A stretch of 64,000 bases of DNA from CADEDV01 sp964596345 (GTDB lineage: Bacteria; Bacteroidota; Bacteroidia; Chitinophagales; Chitinophagaceae), in the NCBI GenBank assembly GCA_964596345.1, contig CAZQSZ010000001.1, positions 868,001 through 932,000 of the forward strand, written 5' to 3'. The notes beneath the pieces are model-generated. The model worked only from the letters and a program-made list of their open reading frames with translations. It searched no databases and was not told the origin of the DNA. This document shows positions 51,048 to 59,730 of this stretch, in pieces. Both the position numbers and the translations under genes were made by a program. Numbering within the stretch: position 1 is the first letter of the stretch; each line of letters opens with the position of its first letter.

Positions 51048-52313
51048 ATGGTAGATATTTTACTTGGCCTCCAGTGGGGCGATGAAGGAAAAGGAAAGAT
51101 CGTTGACTATTTTGCCAAAGAGTATGATGTAATAGCCCGGTTCCAGGGAGGCCCCAATGCAGGACACACCCTGTATGTAGGCGATAAAAAAGTAGTGTTG
51201 CACCAGATACCTTCCGGCGTTTTTCATCCTAATACAATCAATCTTATCGGTAATGGGGTTGTCCTGGATCCTATTACCTTAAAAAAAGAATGTGATATCG
51301 TAGCAGGGTTTGGAATTGACCTGAAAAAAAATCTCTTTATTGCTGAACGAACCCACCTGATACTACCTACACACAGGGCACTGGATAAGGCAGCAGAATT
51401 ATCCAAAGGAGAACAGAAGATCGGTTCCACGCTGAAAGGAATTGGCCCGGCTTATATGGATAAGACCGGCAGGAATGGACTAAGAGTGGGAGACCTGTTG
51501 GATAAAAATTTCACGACTTCCTATATCAAATTACGGCTGAAGCACCAGAAACTCCTGGATAATTATGCATTCAATGAAGATATTACGGCTTGGGAGGAAG
51601 AATTTTTCGAAGCCCTGGAATTCCTGAAACAACTGAATATTGTGAATGGAGAATACTTCATTAATGAACAATTGAAAGCGGGTAAAAGAGTATTGGCGGA
51701 AGGAGCCCAGGGCTCCATGCTGGATATTGATTTTGGTACTTTCCCGTTTGTTACCTCCTCGAATACGATCTCGGCGGGTGTTTGTAACGGGTTGGGTATT
51801 GCCCCGCAAAAGATCCGCGATGTAATCGGTGTAACAAAAGCATATTGCACCCGTGTGGGTGGCGGACCTTTCCCCACCGAACTGGATAATGCAACGGGAG
51901 AGGAGTTGAGAAAAGTAGGAAATGAATTCGGTGCTACCACCGGCAGGCCCCGCCGCTGCGGCTGGATTGACCTGGTAGCCCTGAACTTTGCCTGTATGAT
52001 CAACGGGGTGACAAAGATTGTCATGACAAAAGCCGATGTGCTGGATGCTTTCAGCGAATTACAGGTGTGTACAGATTATAACATGAACGGTACCATCAGC
52101 CGGGAAATACCTTTCCGGTTGGAAAGAACGAAAGTAGAGCCTGTTTACAGAGGCTTTCCTGGCTGGAATAAACCCAGCAGTGCAGCAAAAACAGAGGCAG
52201 AATTGCCTGATACGATGAAAACCTATGTTGAATTTATAAACCAGTACCTTGGCGTGAAAGTTCACTATATTTCCAACGGGCCGGGCCGGGATCAGCTGAT
52301 CCGGGTATCCTGA
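51048..52313 (+). CDS. purA: Adenylosuccinate synthetase
   Basis: This 421-residue cytosolic enzyme makes adenylosuccinate from IMP, aspartate and GTP in AMP synthesis. The N-terminal GTP-binding motif is LGLQWGDEGKGK, with the catalytic Asp in WGDEGKG and His in GPNAGHTL. GIGPAYMDKTGRNGLRVGD and the substrate-loop phrase TTGRPRRCGWID are also present. Length is normal. The gene has its own promoter and is followed by a weak AT-rich hairpin (52326-52344) before the acidic protein gene. Confidence 0.97.
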   Translation: MVDILLGLQWGDEGKGKIVDYFAKEYDVIARFQGGPNAGHTLYVGDKKVVLHQIPSGVFHPNTINLIGNGVVLDPITLKKECDIVAGFGIDLKKNLFIAERTHLILPTHRALDKAAELSKGEQKIGSTLKGIGPAYMDKTGRNGLRVGDLLDKNFTTSYIKLRLKHQKLLDNYAFNEDITAWEEEFFEALEFLKQLNIVNGEYFINEQLKAGKRVLAEGAQGSMLDIDFGTFPFVTSSNTISAGVCNGLGIAPQKIRDVIGVTKAYCTRVGGGPFPTELDNATGEELRKVGNEFGATTGRPRRCGWIDLVALNFACMINGVTKIVMTKADVLDAFSELQVCTDYNMNGTISREIPFRLERTKVEPVYRGFPGWNKPSSAAKTEAELPDTMKTYVEFINQYLGVKVHYISNGPGRDQLIRVS

Positions 52314-52325
52314 ACGTAGGTTTGT

Positions 52326-52347
52326 AAAGAATTAAAAATTCTTTTTT
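52326..52347 (+). terminator. AT-rich hairpin after purA
   Basis: AAAGAATT pairs with AATTCTTT around AAA, followed by T. Weak stem, so only a possible terminator. Confidence 0.45.
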
Positions 52348-52406
52348 AAAAATTTGGCTAATTAAAAACTTCGCTGAAATTTTACAGCATCAACCCTGTT
52401 AAGAAT

Positions 52407-52844
52407 ATGGCATCGAAATCCGATAAAGAAAAGAAACCCGCTGGAAAGGCCAGTGCTGCATCTGAAAAAGAAGCAGCAAAGAAAGCGTCTCCTAAACCGA
52501 AGAAAAAGGAAGAGGAAGATGATGATGATGATTTGGAAGATGAGGAGGAGGAAGTGAAACCTGCCAAGAAATCCGGTAAGGCATCTTCCAAAAAAGAGGA
52601 AGATGACGATGAGGAAGAGGGAGAAGATGAAGTGGATGATTGGGAGAAACCCGAGGAAGAAGAAGAATGGGATCCTGATTTTGAAGAATTCGATCTCCCC
52701 AAATCCAAAGGTAAAAAAGCAGCTGGTCCTGCTGGTAAAAAACCAGCGGCAGCAGAAGATGACGATGATTTTAAAATGGATGATGAATTCAAAGATCTCT
52801 TTAATGATAAAGATGACTTTGATGATGAGGATGACGATTATTGA
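52407..52844 (+). CDS. Low-complexity protein: basic N-terminus, very acidic C-terminus
   Basis: The 145-residue product has no signal peptide. Residues 1-35 are rich in Lys, Ala and Ser (histone H1-tail-like). From about residue 36 on it is dominated by Asp and Glu, with some Lys/Pro/Ala linker segments and a W at the centre (VDDWEKPEE), ending in a run of Asp. It is almost certainly disordered. Such proteins may bind nucleic acid or basic proteins, but no function is assigned. The frame is real: uninterrupted, good start, and placed in order between purA and pabB. Confidence 0.7.
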   Translation: MASKSDKEKKPAGKASAASEKEAAKKASPKPKKKEEEDDDDDLEDEEEEVKPAKKSGKASSKKEEDDDEEEGEDEVDDWEKPEEEEEWDPDFEEFDLPKSKGKKAAGPAGKKPAAAEDDDDFKMDDEFKDLFNDKDDFDDEDDDY

Positions 52845-52868
52845 TTTCAACCGACCGATCAAATTGCA

Positions 52869-54167
52869 TTGAAACATACCACTCCAACCCGCTGTTCCTT
52901 TACGGTCAGTGATTTTCCGGAGATGAAAATGAAGGTGCTGAACTGGACACAACAGTTCAGCACTTTTTGTTTCCTGGATAATCACCAGTACCATATTGCT
53001 CCCACCAGTATGGAATGCCTGCTGGCTGCCGGAGTAAGAAGGAGCATAAGCGCCAATGCGGGTACTGCACTGCAGCAATTACAGGAATTCCGGGATGAAA
53101 AAAAAAGCTGGTTGTTTGGTCATCTTGGCTACGACCTGAAGAATGAAATGGAAGAGCTGCGTTCTTCCCATCCTGACAGGACAGGTTTCCCCGATCTTTT
53201 TTTCTTTGAACCCGAAGTGATCATTCGCCTGCATGAACAGGAGATGATCATTGAAGCCGATGATCCCCGGAAAATATTTGGTATACTTACGAATACTGTA
53301 TTGACGGACGCATCCACACAACAGGTAGTAAATAATATTAAGCAACGAATTGGCCGGGAGGAATATATTGCTGTTATCAGCAAATTGAAAGAGCATATTC
53401 TGCGGGGCGATTGTTACGAGATCAATTTTTGCCAGGAATTTTTTGCAGAAAATACATGTATCGATCCTGTTGAAGTCTATAAAAGATTAAGTTCCGTTTC
53501 TCCCAACCCGTTCTCTGCATTATACAGGATAAAAGATAACTGGCTGATCTGTGCCAGCCCGGAACGTTTCTTAAAACGAAAGGGGAATAAGGTTCTTTCG
53601 CAACCGATGAAGGGAACTGCTAAGCGGGTTCCGGGTGATTCATTTAATGATGAGCAAAGCCGGGAGAATCTGCTGCATAGTGCCAAGGATCGTTCAGAAA
53701 ATGTAATGGTGGTGGACCTTGTGCGGAATGACCTGGCTAAAATCTGTGAAGAAGGAACAGTAAAAACAGAAGAGTTGTTTGGGGTGTATTCATTTCCGCA
53801 GGTGTACCAGATGATTTCCACCATCAGCGGTAAATTGAAAAAAGATATTTCTTTCTCAGCAATTATCAGGGCTACTTTTCCCATGGGTTCCATGACAGGA
53901 GCCCCCAAGAAGAGGGTGATGGAGCTGATCGAACAGTATGAACAAACCAAACGGGGTATTTTCTCCGGGGCGCTGGGTTATTTATCACCCGATGATGACT
54001 TTGATTTCAATGTAGTGATCAGGAGCATCATGTATAATGCTTCGTCAAAGTATCTTTCCTTTCAAACAGGTTCGGGTATCACTTTTTACAGCGACCCGGA
54101 AAAAGAATGGGAGGAATGTTTGCTAAAAGCGGAAGCAATCCGGAAAGTGCTGGCCGGTGCTGAATGA
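52869..54167 (+). CDS. pabB: Aminodeoxychorismate synthase component I
   Basis: This 432-residue chorismate-binding enzyme aminates chorismate to 4-amino-4-deoxychorismate for folate synthesis, using ammonia from a PabA glutaminase encoded elsewhere. Landmarks of the anthranilate synthase I/PabB fold are GDCYEINFCQEF, the catalytic-region phrase SQPMKGTAKR, VMVVDLVRNDLAKI, PMGSMTGAPKKRVMELI and FQTGSGITFYSDPEKEWEE. The N-terminal portion (QQFSTFCFLDNHQYH) fits PabB rather than TrpE. The start is a TTG; the first ATG (52923) would cut conserved residues. Its stop codon abuts the convergent transglycosylase stop with no bases between. Confidence 0.88.
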   Translation: MKHTTPTRCSFTVSDFPEMKMKVLNWTQQFSTFCFLDNHQYHIAPTSMECLLAAGVRRSISANAGTALQQLQEFRDEKKSWLFGHLGYDLKNEMEELRSSHPDRTGFPDLFFFEPEVIIRLHEQEMIIEADDPRKIFGILTNTVLTDASTQQVVNNIKQRIGREEYIAVISKLKEHILRGDCYEINFCQEFFAENTCIDPVEVYKRLSSVSPNPFSALYRIKDNWLICASPERFLKRKGNKVLSQPMKGTAKRVPGDSFNDEQSRENLLHSAKDRSENVMVVDLVRNDLAKICEEGTVKTEELFGVYSFPQVYQMISTISGKLKKDISFSAIIRATFPMGSMTGAPKKRVMELIEQYEQTKRGIFSGALGYLSPDDDFDFNVVIRSIMYNASSKYLSFQTGSGITFYSDPEKEWEECLLKAEAIRKVLAGAE

Positions 54168-55196
54168 TCATTGTGCTTGTCTCAGCAGCACCTGCATCGA
54201 TTCATTCAATATCTCGAATTTCTTAGCGAGGAAAATGCTCATTTTATCTGCCGGCAAGCGAAGATCATATTTGCCGGTATTCGCAATATGATTATTGAAA
54301 CCGGGATTATACCGGTTGAAGTCATCGGGCTTCATTCCGGTATAATTGCAAATAACACCAGCAGTATACCTGCCGTTGATAGTCATTACTTTCGAACTGT
54401 CCATTTCTACTTTGCTGATATTGCTGGTCGTATTTTGTAAGGCGTCTTTTACTTCTTCTTTGGTCAACGTGGTAATACCACCTTCTCCTTCCATGATATA
54501 ATGCGTGGAGATAAATTTCTTGACATGGTTCTTAGATTCATTGGGTAAGTGGTGCTGCAATACCCAGAAATCTTTACTGCCACTACGGGTAATGGCTTTG
54601 TTGACATTGCCTGGGCCGCCATTATAAGCGGCAATAACGAGCAACCAGTCGCCATATTTGGCAAACAGGTCTTTCAATAAACGGGCAGCTACATGGGTGC
54701 TCTTGTAATAATCAGTTCGTTCATCATATTGCCGGTTCACTGTCATCCCATATTGCCGGGCAGTGGCAGGCATCAGTGCCCAGGGACCAACAGCACCAGC
54801 CCAGGAGATAACATTATACTTTAGCCCTGATTCAATAACGGCGAGATATTTCAACTGGTGTGGTAAACCGTACTGCGTTAGTATCTCGTCCATCAGGTCG
54901 AAATAAGGCTTACCCCATTCCTTCATCTGCCTTAGCCCTTTTGCGTTCTTGCGCATATAATCCTGTACAAAAGTGATGGCTTGCGGATTTAGTTGCTGGG
55001 AACTGATATCGCTACCCAGCGTATTATCGATGAAAAGATTTTTGAAACCTTTTTTAAGGTCGTTTAGTGCCGGAATGCTGTCTTTAAGCAGGATGGAATC
55101 CTTCGGTGCATAATCCTTGCCCCGTAATTGTGCACCCGCCTCCGGGTTGCAGTAAAGTAAGGAGGCCAGGAATACTATGAATGCTGCTTTAGTCAA
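54168..55196 (-). CDS. MltD-like lytic transglycosylase
   Basis: This 342-residue periplasmic peptidoglycan-cleaving enzyme has a signal peptide near the N-terminus and an SLT domain at about 100-230. The catalytic Glu is E122 in LAVIESGLKYNVISWAGA, followed by GPWALMPATARQYGM and VIAAYNGGPGNVNKAI. A C-terminal segment (IANTGKYDLRLPADKM) looks like a degenerate LysM domain. It cuts glycan strands with formation of 1,6-anhydro-muropeptides during wall turnover. It stands alone on the minus strand between pabB and gatA. Confidence 0.93.
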   Translation of the reverse strand: MTKAAFIVFLASLLYCNPEAGAQLRGKDYAPKDSILLKDSIPALNDLKKGFKNLFIDNTLGSDISSQQLNPQAITFVQDYMRKNAKGLRQMKEWGKPYFDLMDEILTQYGLPHQLKYLAVIESGLKYNVISWAGAVGPWALMPATARQYGMTVNRQYDERTDYYKSTHVAARLLKDLFAKYGDWLLVIAAYNGGPGNVNKAITRSGSKDFWVLQHHLPNESKNHVKKFISTHYIMEGEGGITTLTKEEVKDALQNTTSNISKVEMDSSKVMTINGRYTAGVICNYTGMKPDDFNRYNPGFNNHIANTGKYDLRLPADKMSIFLAKKFEILNESMQVLLRQAQ

Positions 55197-55232
55197 TGTA
55201 TAGCGTAATTCTTATTGGTAGAAAATACTTCC

Positions 55233-56669
55233 TCAGCTGTCAGCGTTGTTCATTAGTTGTGCTGAAACCTGGAGCAAAGATAATTCCTGGAAACGGTCAG
55301 CCATCACCTGTAAACCGAATGGCATACCATTGCTGTGTTTGAAAAGAGGTAATGAAATGGCAGGAACGCCTACCAGGTTAGCCATTACGGTATAGATATC
55401 AGCGAGGTACATCGCAATAGGATCGTCCATTTTTTCTCCAAAGGCAAAAGCAGTCGTTGGAGAAGTGGGCATGATAATAAAATCATAATTGTTGAAAACC
55501 GCTTTTGTCTTATCACACAAGAGCTGCCTCACTTTCTGAGCCCGGGTAAAATAGGCATCATAGTATCCGGCACTGAGAACGAATGTGCCGAGCATAATGC
55601 GACGCTTCACTTCTTTGCCAAAGCCCTCTGACCGGGTTAGTTCATAAAACTCTGTCAGTTCTGCTTCTTTATTCTTAGTGCGGTGACCAAATTTTACCCC
55701 GTCAAACCGGGATAGGTTGGAAGAGGCTTCGGCTGTAGTCAAAACATAGTAAGCAGGCACGATATATTCGAGCAGGTCAAATGGAACCGGGTTTACTTCA
55801 TGACCTTGGGTGATTAATTTTTTTGCCAGTGCCTGAATAGCGGTGCTGATTTCCGGGTCAAGGCTGGGATGATTCAGTGCTTCCTCAAAATAAGCAAAGC
55901 GGAATTTTTTATCCGTAGCAAGCGAAGCGGTGTAAGTCTCCACTGCTTTATGAGAAACGGTGCTGTCAAACTCATCTGCTCCGGCAATTACTTCCAGTAC
56001 TTGTGCCACATCCTGTATATGATTTCCAAAGATGCCGACCTGGTCAAAGGAAGAAGCATAGGCTATAAGACCATAACGGGATATCCTGCCATAAGTGGGT
56101 TTTAGACCAACAATTCCACAGAAGTCAGCAGGTTGACGAACTGAGCCGCCTGTATCGCTGCCTAATGATACCATACAGAAACCTGCCTGCACCGCAACCG
56201 CAGAGCCACCGGACGAACCTCCGGGTACTTTTGTTTCATCTGCTGCATTCAGCACTTTACCATATACAGAATTCTCATTGGTGGACCCCATTGCAAATTC
56301 ATCGCAATTCAGGTTACCAATGATGATCGCTTCTTCTGCCAGTAGACGTTCTACGACAGTGGCGGAATAGATAGAGGAAAACCCTTTTAAAATGCCTGAG
56401 GAGGCGGACAACTGGTGATCCTTGTATGCGATTACGTCTTTAAGACCTGTGACCACTCCATGCAGTCTGCCGATCGGCTTGCCTGCAGCCCGTAATTCAT
56501 CGAGTTGCTTTGCTTTTGTGATCGCTTCCTCCGCATATACTTCAATAAATGCATTAAGATGTGCAGCTGACCTGATCTGGCCGAGGTAATACTCAACCAC
56601 CTGCAAGCAGGTTACCTTACCTTCCTGCAATTGGGCATGATACTGCTCAATAGAAGAATAGTCAAACAA
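55233..56669 (-). CDS. gatA: Asp-tRNA(Asn)/Glu-tRNA(Gln) amidotransferase subunit A
   Basis: This 478-residue amidase-signature enzyme releases ammonia from glutamine for tRNA transamidation. The Ser-cis-Ser-Lys triad residues are visible: Lys in VTGLKDVIAYKD, Ser in PGGSSGGSAVAV, and the nucleophile Ser in GSDTGGSVRQPADFCG. Length and phrases match GatA rather than general amidases. It acts with GatC (gene at 496) and a GatB not in this window. It lies between the transglycosylase and tatA genes. Confidence 0.95.
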   Translation of the reverse strand: MFDYSSIEQYHAQLQEGKVTCLQVVEYYLGQIRSAAHLNAFIEVYAEEAITKAKQLDELRAAGKPIGRLHGVVTGLKDVIAYKDHQLSASSGILKGFSSIYSATVVERLLAEEAIIIGNLNCDEFAMGSTNENSVYGKVLNAADETKVPGGSSGGSAVAVQAGFCMVSLGSDTGGSVRQPADFCGIVGLKPTYGRISRYGLIAYASSFDQVGIFGNHIQDVAQVLEVIAGADEFDSTVSHKAVETYTASLATDKKFRFAYFEEALNHPSLDPEISTAIQALAKKLITQGHEVNPVPFDLLEYIVPAYYVLTTAEASSNLSRFDGVKFGHRTKNKEAELTEFYELTRSEGFGKEVKRRIMLGTFVLSAGYYDAYFTRAQKVRQLLCDKTKAVFNNYDFIIMPTSPTTAFAFGEKMDDPIAMYLADIYTVMANLVGVPAISLPLFKHSNGMPFGLQVMADRFQELSLLQVSAQLMNNADS

Positions 56670-56711
56670 AAGCGAAGCCTTTTTGATATATGGAAAAACT
56701 AAATCGAAGAA

Positions 56712-56918
56712 TTACTGAACGGAATTCTTAACGTCGTTACTGCTTTCTTCAATCTCCTTTTTCACATTACTTTTTGCATCATTGAATTCACGAACGCCTT
56801 TACCAAGACCACGCATCAGCTCAGGGATTTTGCGGCCTCCGAATAACAGTAAAACGATAACCAGGATGATGATGATCTCGTTGGTGCCCAGCATTCCCAG
56901 TAAATTTGTTTGGATCAT
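56712..56918 (-). CDS. tatA: Sec-independent translocase protein TatA
   Basis: This 68-residue protein has one N-terminal membrane helix (about residues 9-25, NEIIIILVIVLLLFGG), then the hinge and amphipathic helix GGRKIPELMRGLGKGVREF and a charged tail. The FGGRKIPEL hinge is that of TatA/E, which forms the folded-protein export pore. An upstream in-frame ATG (56948) adds ten residues but would overlap the -7 box; MIQTNLLGML is the right start. It is followed by gatA 42 bp downstream. Confidence 0.9.
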   Translation of the reverse strand: MIQTNLLGMLGTNEIIIILVIVLLLFGGRKIPELMRGLGKGVREFNDAKSNVKKEIEESSNDVKNSVQ

Positions 56919-56936
56919 AATTGGATAATTAGAGGT

Positions 56937-56944
56937 CAAAGATA
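56937..56944 (-). promoter_or_regulatory. Candidate -7 box of tatA
   Basis: The minus strand reads TATCTTTG, an exact TAnnTTTG, 18 bp before the tatA ATG. Confidence 0.45.
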
Positions 56945-56998
56945 ACAAGTACCTGAAAATAACGGAATATTTAGTTGCTAATTGCCAGCTGTTAACAA

Positions 56999-57022
56999 AA
57001 AAGCCCCTTTAAAGGGGCTTTT
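56999..57022 (-). terminator. Terminator after rplS
   Basis: AAAAGCCCCTTT and AAAGGGGCTTTT form a perfect 24-base palindrome with T on both flanks, 20 bp after the rplS stop. Confidence 0.85.
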
Positions 57023-57041
57023 ACAATTATATATGGTGCAA

Positions 57042-57413
57042 TTACTTTGCTGCATCAGTTGCAACGGCCATACGCTTTTCACGGATCCTGGCACTCTTAC
57101 CACTACGTTTACGCTGGTAGAACAATTTAGCACGGCGCACATTACCAGTTTTATTCAACACGATCGATTCAATATTGGGGGAGAAGATCGGGAAAAGCCT
57201 TTCCACACCCACACCATCAGATATCTTACGAACGGTGAAACATGCCGTATGACCAGTACCCTGGCGTTTGATCACATCGCCTTTAAAAGACTGGATCCTT
57301 TCTTTGTTACCTTCAATGATCTTGTAGTTAACCGTAATATTGTCACCTGCCTTGAATTTCGGGAATTCTTTCTTGCCGGTCAGCTGCTCATGTACGTATG
57401 CGATGGCGTTCAT
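57042..57413 (-). CDS. rplS: 50S ribosomal protein L19
   Basis: This 123-residue protein has the L19 pattern: FKAGDNITVNYKIIEGNKERIQSFKGDVIKRQG, FTVRKISDGVGVERLFPIFSPNI and KLFYQRKRSGKSARIREKR. L19 sits at the 30S-50S interface. It has a TACCTTTG -7 box 22 bp upstream and a strong palindromic terminator, so it is a single-gene unit. Confidence 0.97.
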   Translation of the reverse strand: MNAIAYVHEQLTGKKEFPKFKAGDNITVNYKIIEGNKERIQSFKGDVIKRQGTGHTACFTVRKISDGVGVERLFPIFSPNIESIVLNKTGNVRRAKLFYQRKRSGKSARIREKRMAVATDAAK

Positions 57414-57435
57414 AATCTGTGATTTTTAAGGAGGG

Positions 57436-57443
57436 CAAAGGTA
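57436..57443 (-). promoter_or_regulatory. Candidate -7 box of rplS
   Basis: The minus strand reads TACCTTTG, an exact TAnnTTTG, 22 bp before the start codon. Confidence 0.5.
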
Positions 57444-57460
57444 AGGGGAAAATGTTGGAA

Positions 57461-57536
57461 TTGGGAATTAGTGGGGAAGGAATTTGGAGATCATCTGAAA
57501 AAAAATTCGATTTACCTCCAAATCCCTAATTCCCAA
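57461..57536. repeat. Long hairpin between rny and rplS
   Basis: TTGGGAATTAG (57461-57471) pairs with CTAATTCCCAA (57526-57536), and ATTTGGAG (57482-57489) with CTCCAAAT (57516-57523), 19 bp in all with a side bulge. It follows the rny stop on the minus strand and probably ends that transcript. Confidence 0.7.
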
Positions 57537-57549
57537 CAGTTAATTTTCT

Positions 57550-59124
57550 TTACCGGGCTACGTTTACCGCTCTTTTTTCCCGGATAACGGTCACTTTTAT
57601 CTGCCCCGGAAAGGTCATTTCGGTCTGGATCTTCTGGGCTATTTCAAAAGACAGTTTTTCAGAGTCCTGGTCAGTTACTTTATCCGCTTCCACGATCACC
57701 CTCAGTTCACGGCCCGCCTGGATGGCATAAGCTTTTTCAACACCCGTATAAGCCATGGCCAGGTTTTCCAGGTCCTTGATCCGCTGGATATACTGCTGCA
57801 TGATCTCGCGGCGGGCACCGGGACGGGCACCGCTAATAGCATCACAGGCCTGGATAATGGGGGAGATGACGTATTGCATTTCCATCTCATCGTGGTGGGC
57901 GCCAATGGCATTGACCACCGCCGGGTTTTCATTATATTTTTCAGCGAGTTTGGCACCGAGTAATGCGTGGCTCAATTCGCTTTCTTCATCGGGTACTTTA
58001 CCAATATCATGCAGAAGACCAGCTCTTTTTGCCAGTTTTACCTGCGGTTGACTCATACCCAATTCGGCAGCCATCGTAGCACAAAGATTCGCTGTCTCCC
58101 GGCTGTGCATCAGCAGGTTTTGACCATAAGAAGAACGGAAACGCATACGTCCCACCATTCTTACCAGTTCTTTATGCAGGCCGTGGATACCCAGTTCAAT
58201 TACCGTTCTTTCTCCTATTTCCATTACCTGTTCTTCAATTTGCTTTTTGGTCTTTTCCACTACTTCTTCAATACGGGCCGGGTGGATACGGCCATCGGTA
58301 ACCAGTCTTTGTAAACTCAAACGGGCTATTTCACGTCGGAGCGGGTCAAAGGAGGAAAGGATAATTGCTTCGGGAGTATCGTCCACGATCAGGTCAACCC
58401 CGGTTGCCGCTTCAATGGCCCGAATATTACGGCCTTCCCGACCAATGATCTGGCCTTTGATCTCATCACTTTCCAGGTTGAATACAGTGATAGAGTTTTC
58501 AATGGCTTGTTCGGCAGCGGTCCGCTGGATGGTCTGTATGATGATTTTCCTTGCTTCTTTATTCGCTTTTTGTTTGGCATCATCAATGATCTCTTGCTGG
58601 ATGCCAAGGGCCTGGGTGTGGGCTTCATTCTTCAGGCTTTCTATCAGTTGGGCACGGGCTTCATCAGCGGTGAGAATAGCAATCTTTTCCAGGCGCCGGA
58701 TATGCTCTTCCTGGTGTTTTTCCAATTCTGTTCTTTTGATATTGACCAGTTCGATCTGGCGGTTCAGGTTTTCCTTGATAGCCTCATTTTCCTTGATCTG
58801 TTTTTCAAGACTGCCTTCTTTCTGGTTGATGGTTTGCTCTTTCTGGCGGATCTTGTTTTCGCTGTCATTGATCTTGCGGTTGCGGTCGTTCACTTCCCTG
58901 TCATGGGCCGCTTTCATCTGCACAAATTTCTCTTTTGCCTCCAGTTCTTTTTCTTTCCGGATGGTTTCAGCTCTTAATTCAGCTTCCTTCAATATGCTCT
59001 GTGCCTGGAGTTCAGCTTCCTCTACCTTTTTTTGCGTGTTTTTGGAGAAGACAAATTTACCCGCTATGACCCCCACGATAAGGGCCGCTACGCCTGTTAG
59101 TATAGCTATAATGATCGGATCCAT
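57550..59124 (-). CDS. rny: Ribonuclease Y
   Basis: This 524-residue membrane-anchored endoribonuclease starts mRNA decay. One N-terminal membrane helix (residues about 3-25), a long coiled coil (about 30-200), a KH domain (about 205-270, GQIIGREGRNIRAIEAATGVD) and an HD domain (LLHDIGKVPDEESELSHALLG, with AIGAHHDE) appear in order. The final segment is YAIQAGRELRVIVEADKV. Length is normal. It follows zapA on the same strand after a 198-bp gap that holds a TATCTTCG box and a small dyad (CATACT/AGTATG at 59171-59188). Confidence 0.96.
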   Translation of the reverse strand: MDPIIIAILTGVAALIVGVIAGKFVFSKNTQKKVEEAELQAQSILKEAELRAETIRKEKELEAKEKFVQMKAAHDREVNDRNRKINDSENKIRQKEQTINQKEGSLEKQIKENEAIKENLNRQIELVNIKRTELEKHQEEHIRRLEKIAILTADEARAQLIESLKNEAHTQALGIQQEIIDDAKQKANKEARKIIIQTIQRTAAEQAIENSITVFNLESDEIKGQIIGREGRNIRAIEAATGVDLIVDDTPEAIILSSFDPLRREIARLSLQRLVTDGRIHPARIEEVVEKTKKQIEEQVMEIGERTVIELGIHGLHKELVRMVGRMRFRSSYGQNLLMHSRETANLCATMAAELGMSQPQVKLAKRAGLLHDIGKVPDEESELSHALLGAKLAEKYNENPAVVNAIGAHHDEMEMQYVISPIIQACDAISGARPGARREIMQQYIQRIKDLENLAMAYTGVEKAYAIQAGRELRVIVEADKVTDQDSEKLSFEIAQKIQTEMTFPGQIKVTVIREKRAVNVAR

Positions 59125-59322
59125 GAATCTGTTTGTTTAGTGGTTGAATACTATGTATTAATAAAAACTTCATACTACAAAAAGTATGTAATCAGCGAAG
59201 ATACAAAATGGCCGCTAATGACTGAAAATTAGCTGCAAGGGTGCTATTTAGCTTTGAAATGGAGTAGGAGCTGCCGGGAAGTGGGAGTTATTTCAACGGG
59301 AATTTCTGAAAATGAAGTGGTA

Positions 59323-59625
59323 TTAATTTCCAGCCAGCTGGTTATCCAGTATTTTTTCAAGGCTATCGAGTTTTTCTTTGATATGTCCCTGCTCCAGGTC
59401 GTCCTGGGCGGTCCCTTTTAAGTCGGTGGCCAGCCAGATTAGTACCATAGCAATATAATCCTGCATATCCTTACCGGCAAACTGTGTTTTGTATTCAATG
59501 ATCTTGTCATTGATGGTCTTTACTGTTTTGCGAACCAGTTCCTCGTCTTTGGGCTGCACTTTCACCCGGTAGGTGCGGTCGGCTATCACTAATGTTACCG
59601 GAATTAATGTATCCATAACTTGCAT
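59323..59625 (-). CDS. zapA: Cell division protein ZapA
   Basis: This 100-residue protein fits ZapA, which cross-links FtsZ filaments at the division ring. The N-terminal globular head shows IPVTLVIADRTYRVKVQPKDEELVRKTVKTIND, then a coiled-coil tail. The start may be the ATG at 59625 or three codons later at MDTLIP. A coiled-coil protein gene and pheT lie upstream on the same strand and rny downstream, an arrangement seen in many Bacteroidota. Confidence 0.88.
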   Translation of the reverse strand: MQVMDTLIPVTLVIADRTYRVKVQPKDEELVRKTVKTINDKIIEYKTQFAGKDMQDYIAMVLIWLATDLKGTAQDDLEQGHIKEKLDSLEKILDNQLAGN

Positions 59626-59730
59626 TTTTAAAATTGATGCTCTATCTTACGTCTCCCGTAAAAAATTCTCCCCATACGGCTCTGATAATCCTCCCTCTCT
59701 GAGAACTGTAAACCAAACAAACTGTAGCTA

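Noticed and set aside
52362..53078. Minus-strand frames rich in Ser or Phe/Ile opposite the acidic protein gene
   Set aside because: Complement of Asp/Glu/Lys codon runs; no coherent protein, while the plus-strand frame fits between purA and pabB.
58247..59140. 297-residue plus-strand frame opposite rny
   Set aside because: It is the antisense shadow of the coiled-coil and KH region of rny, Ser/Ala/Phe-rich with no family pattern.
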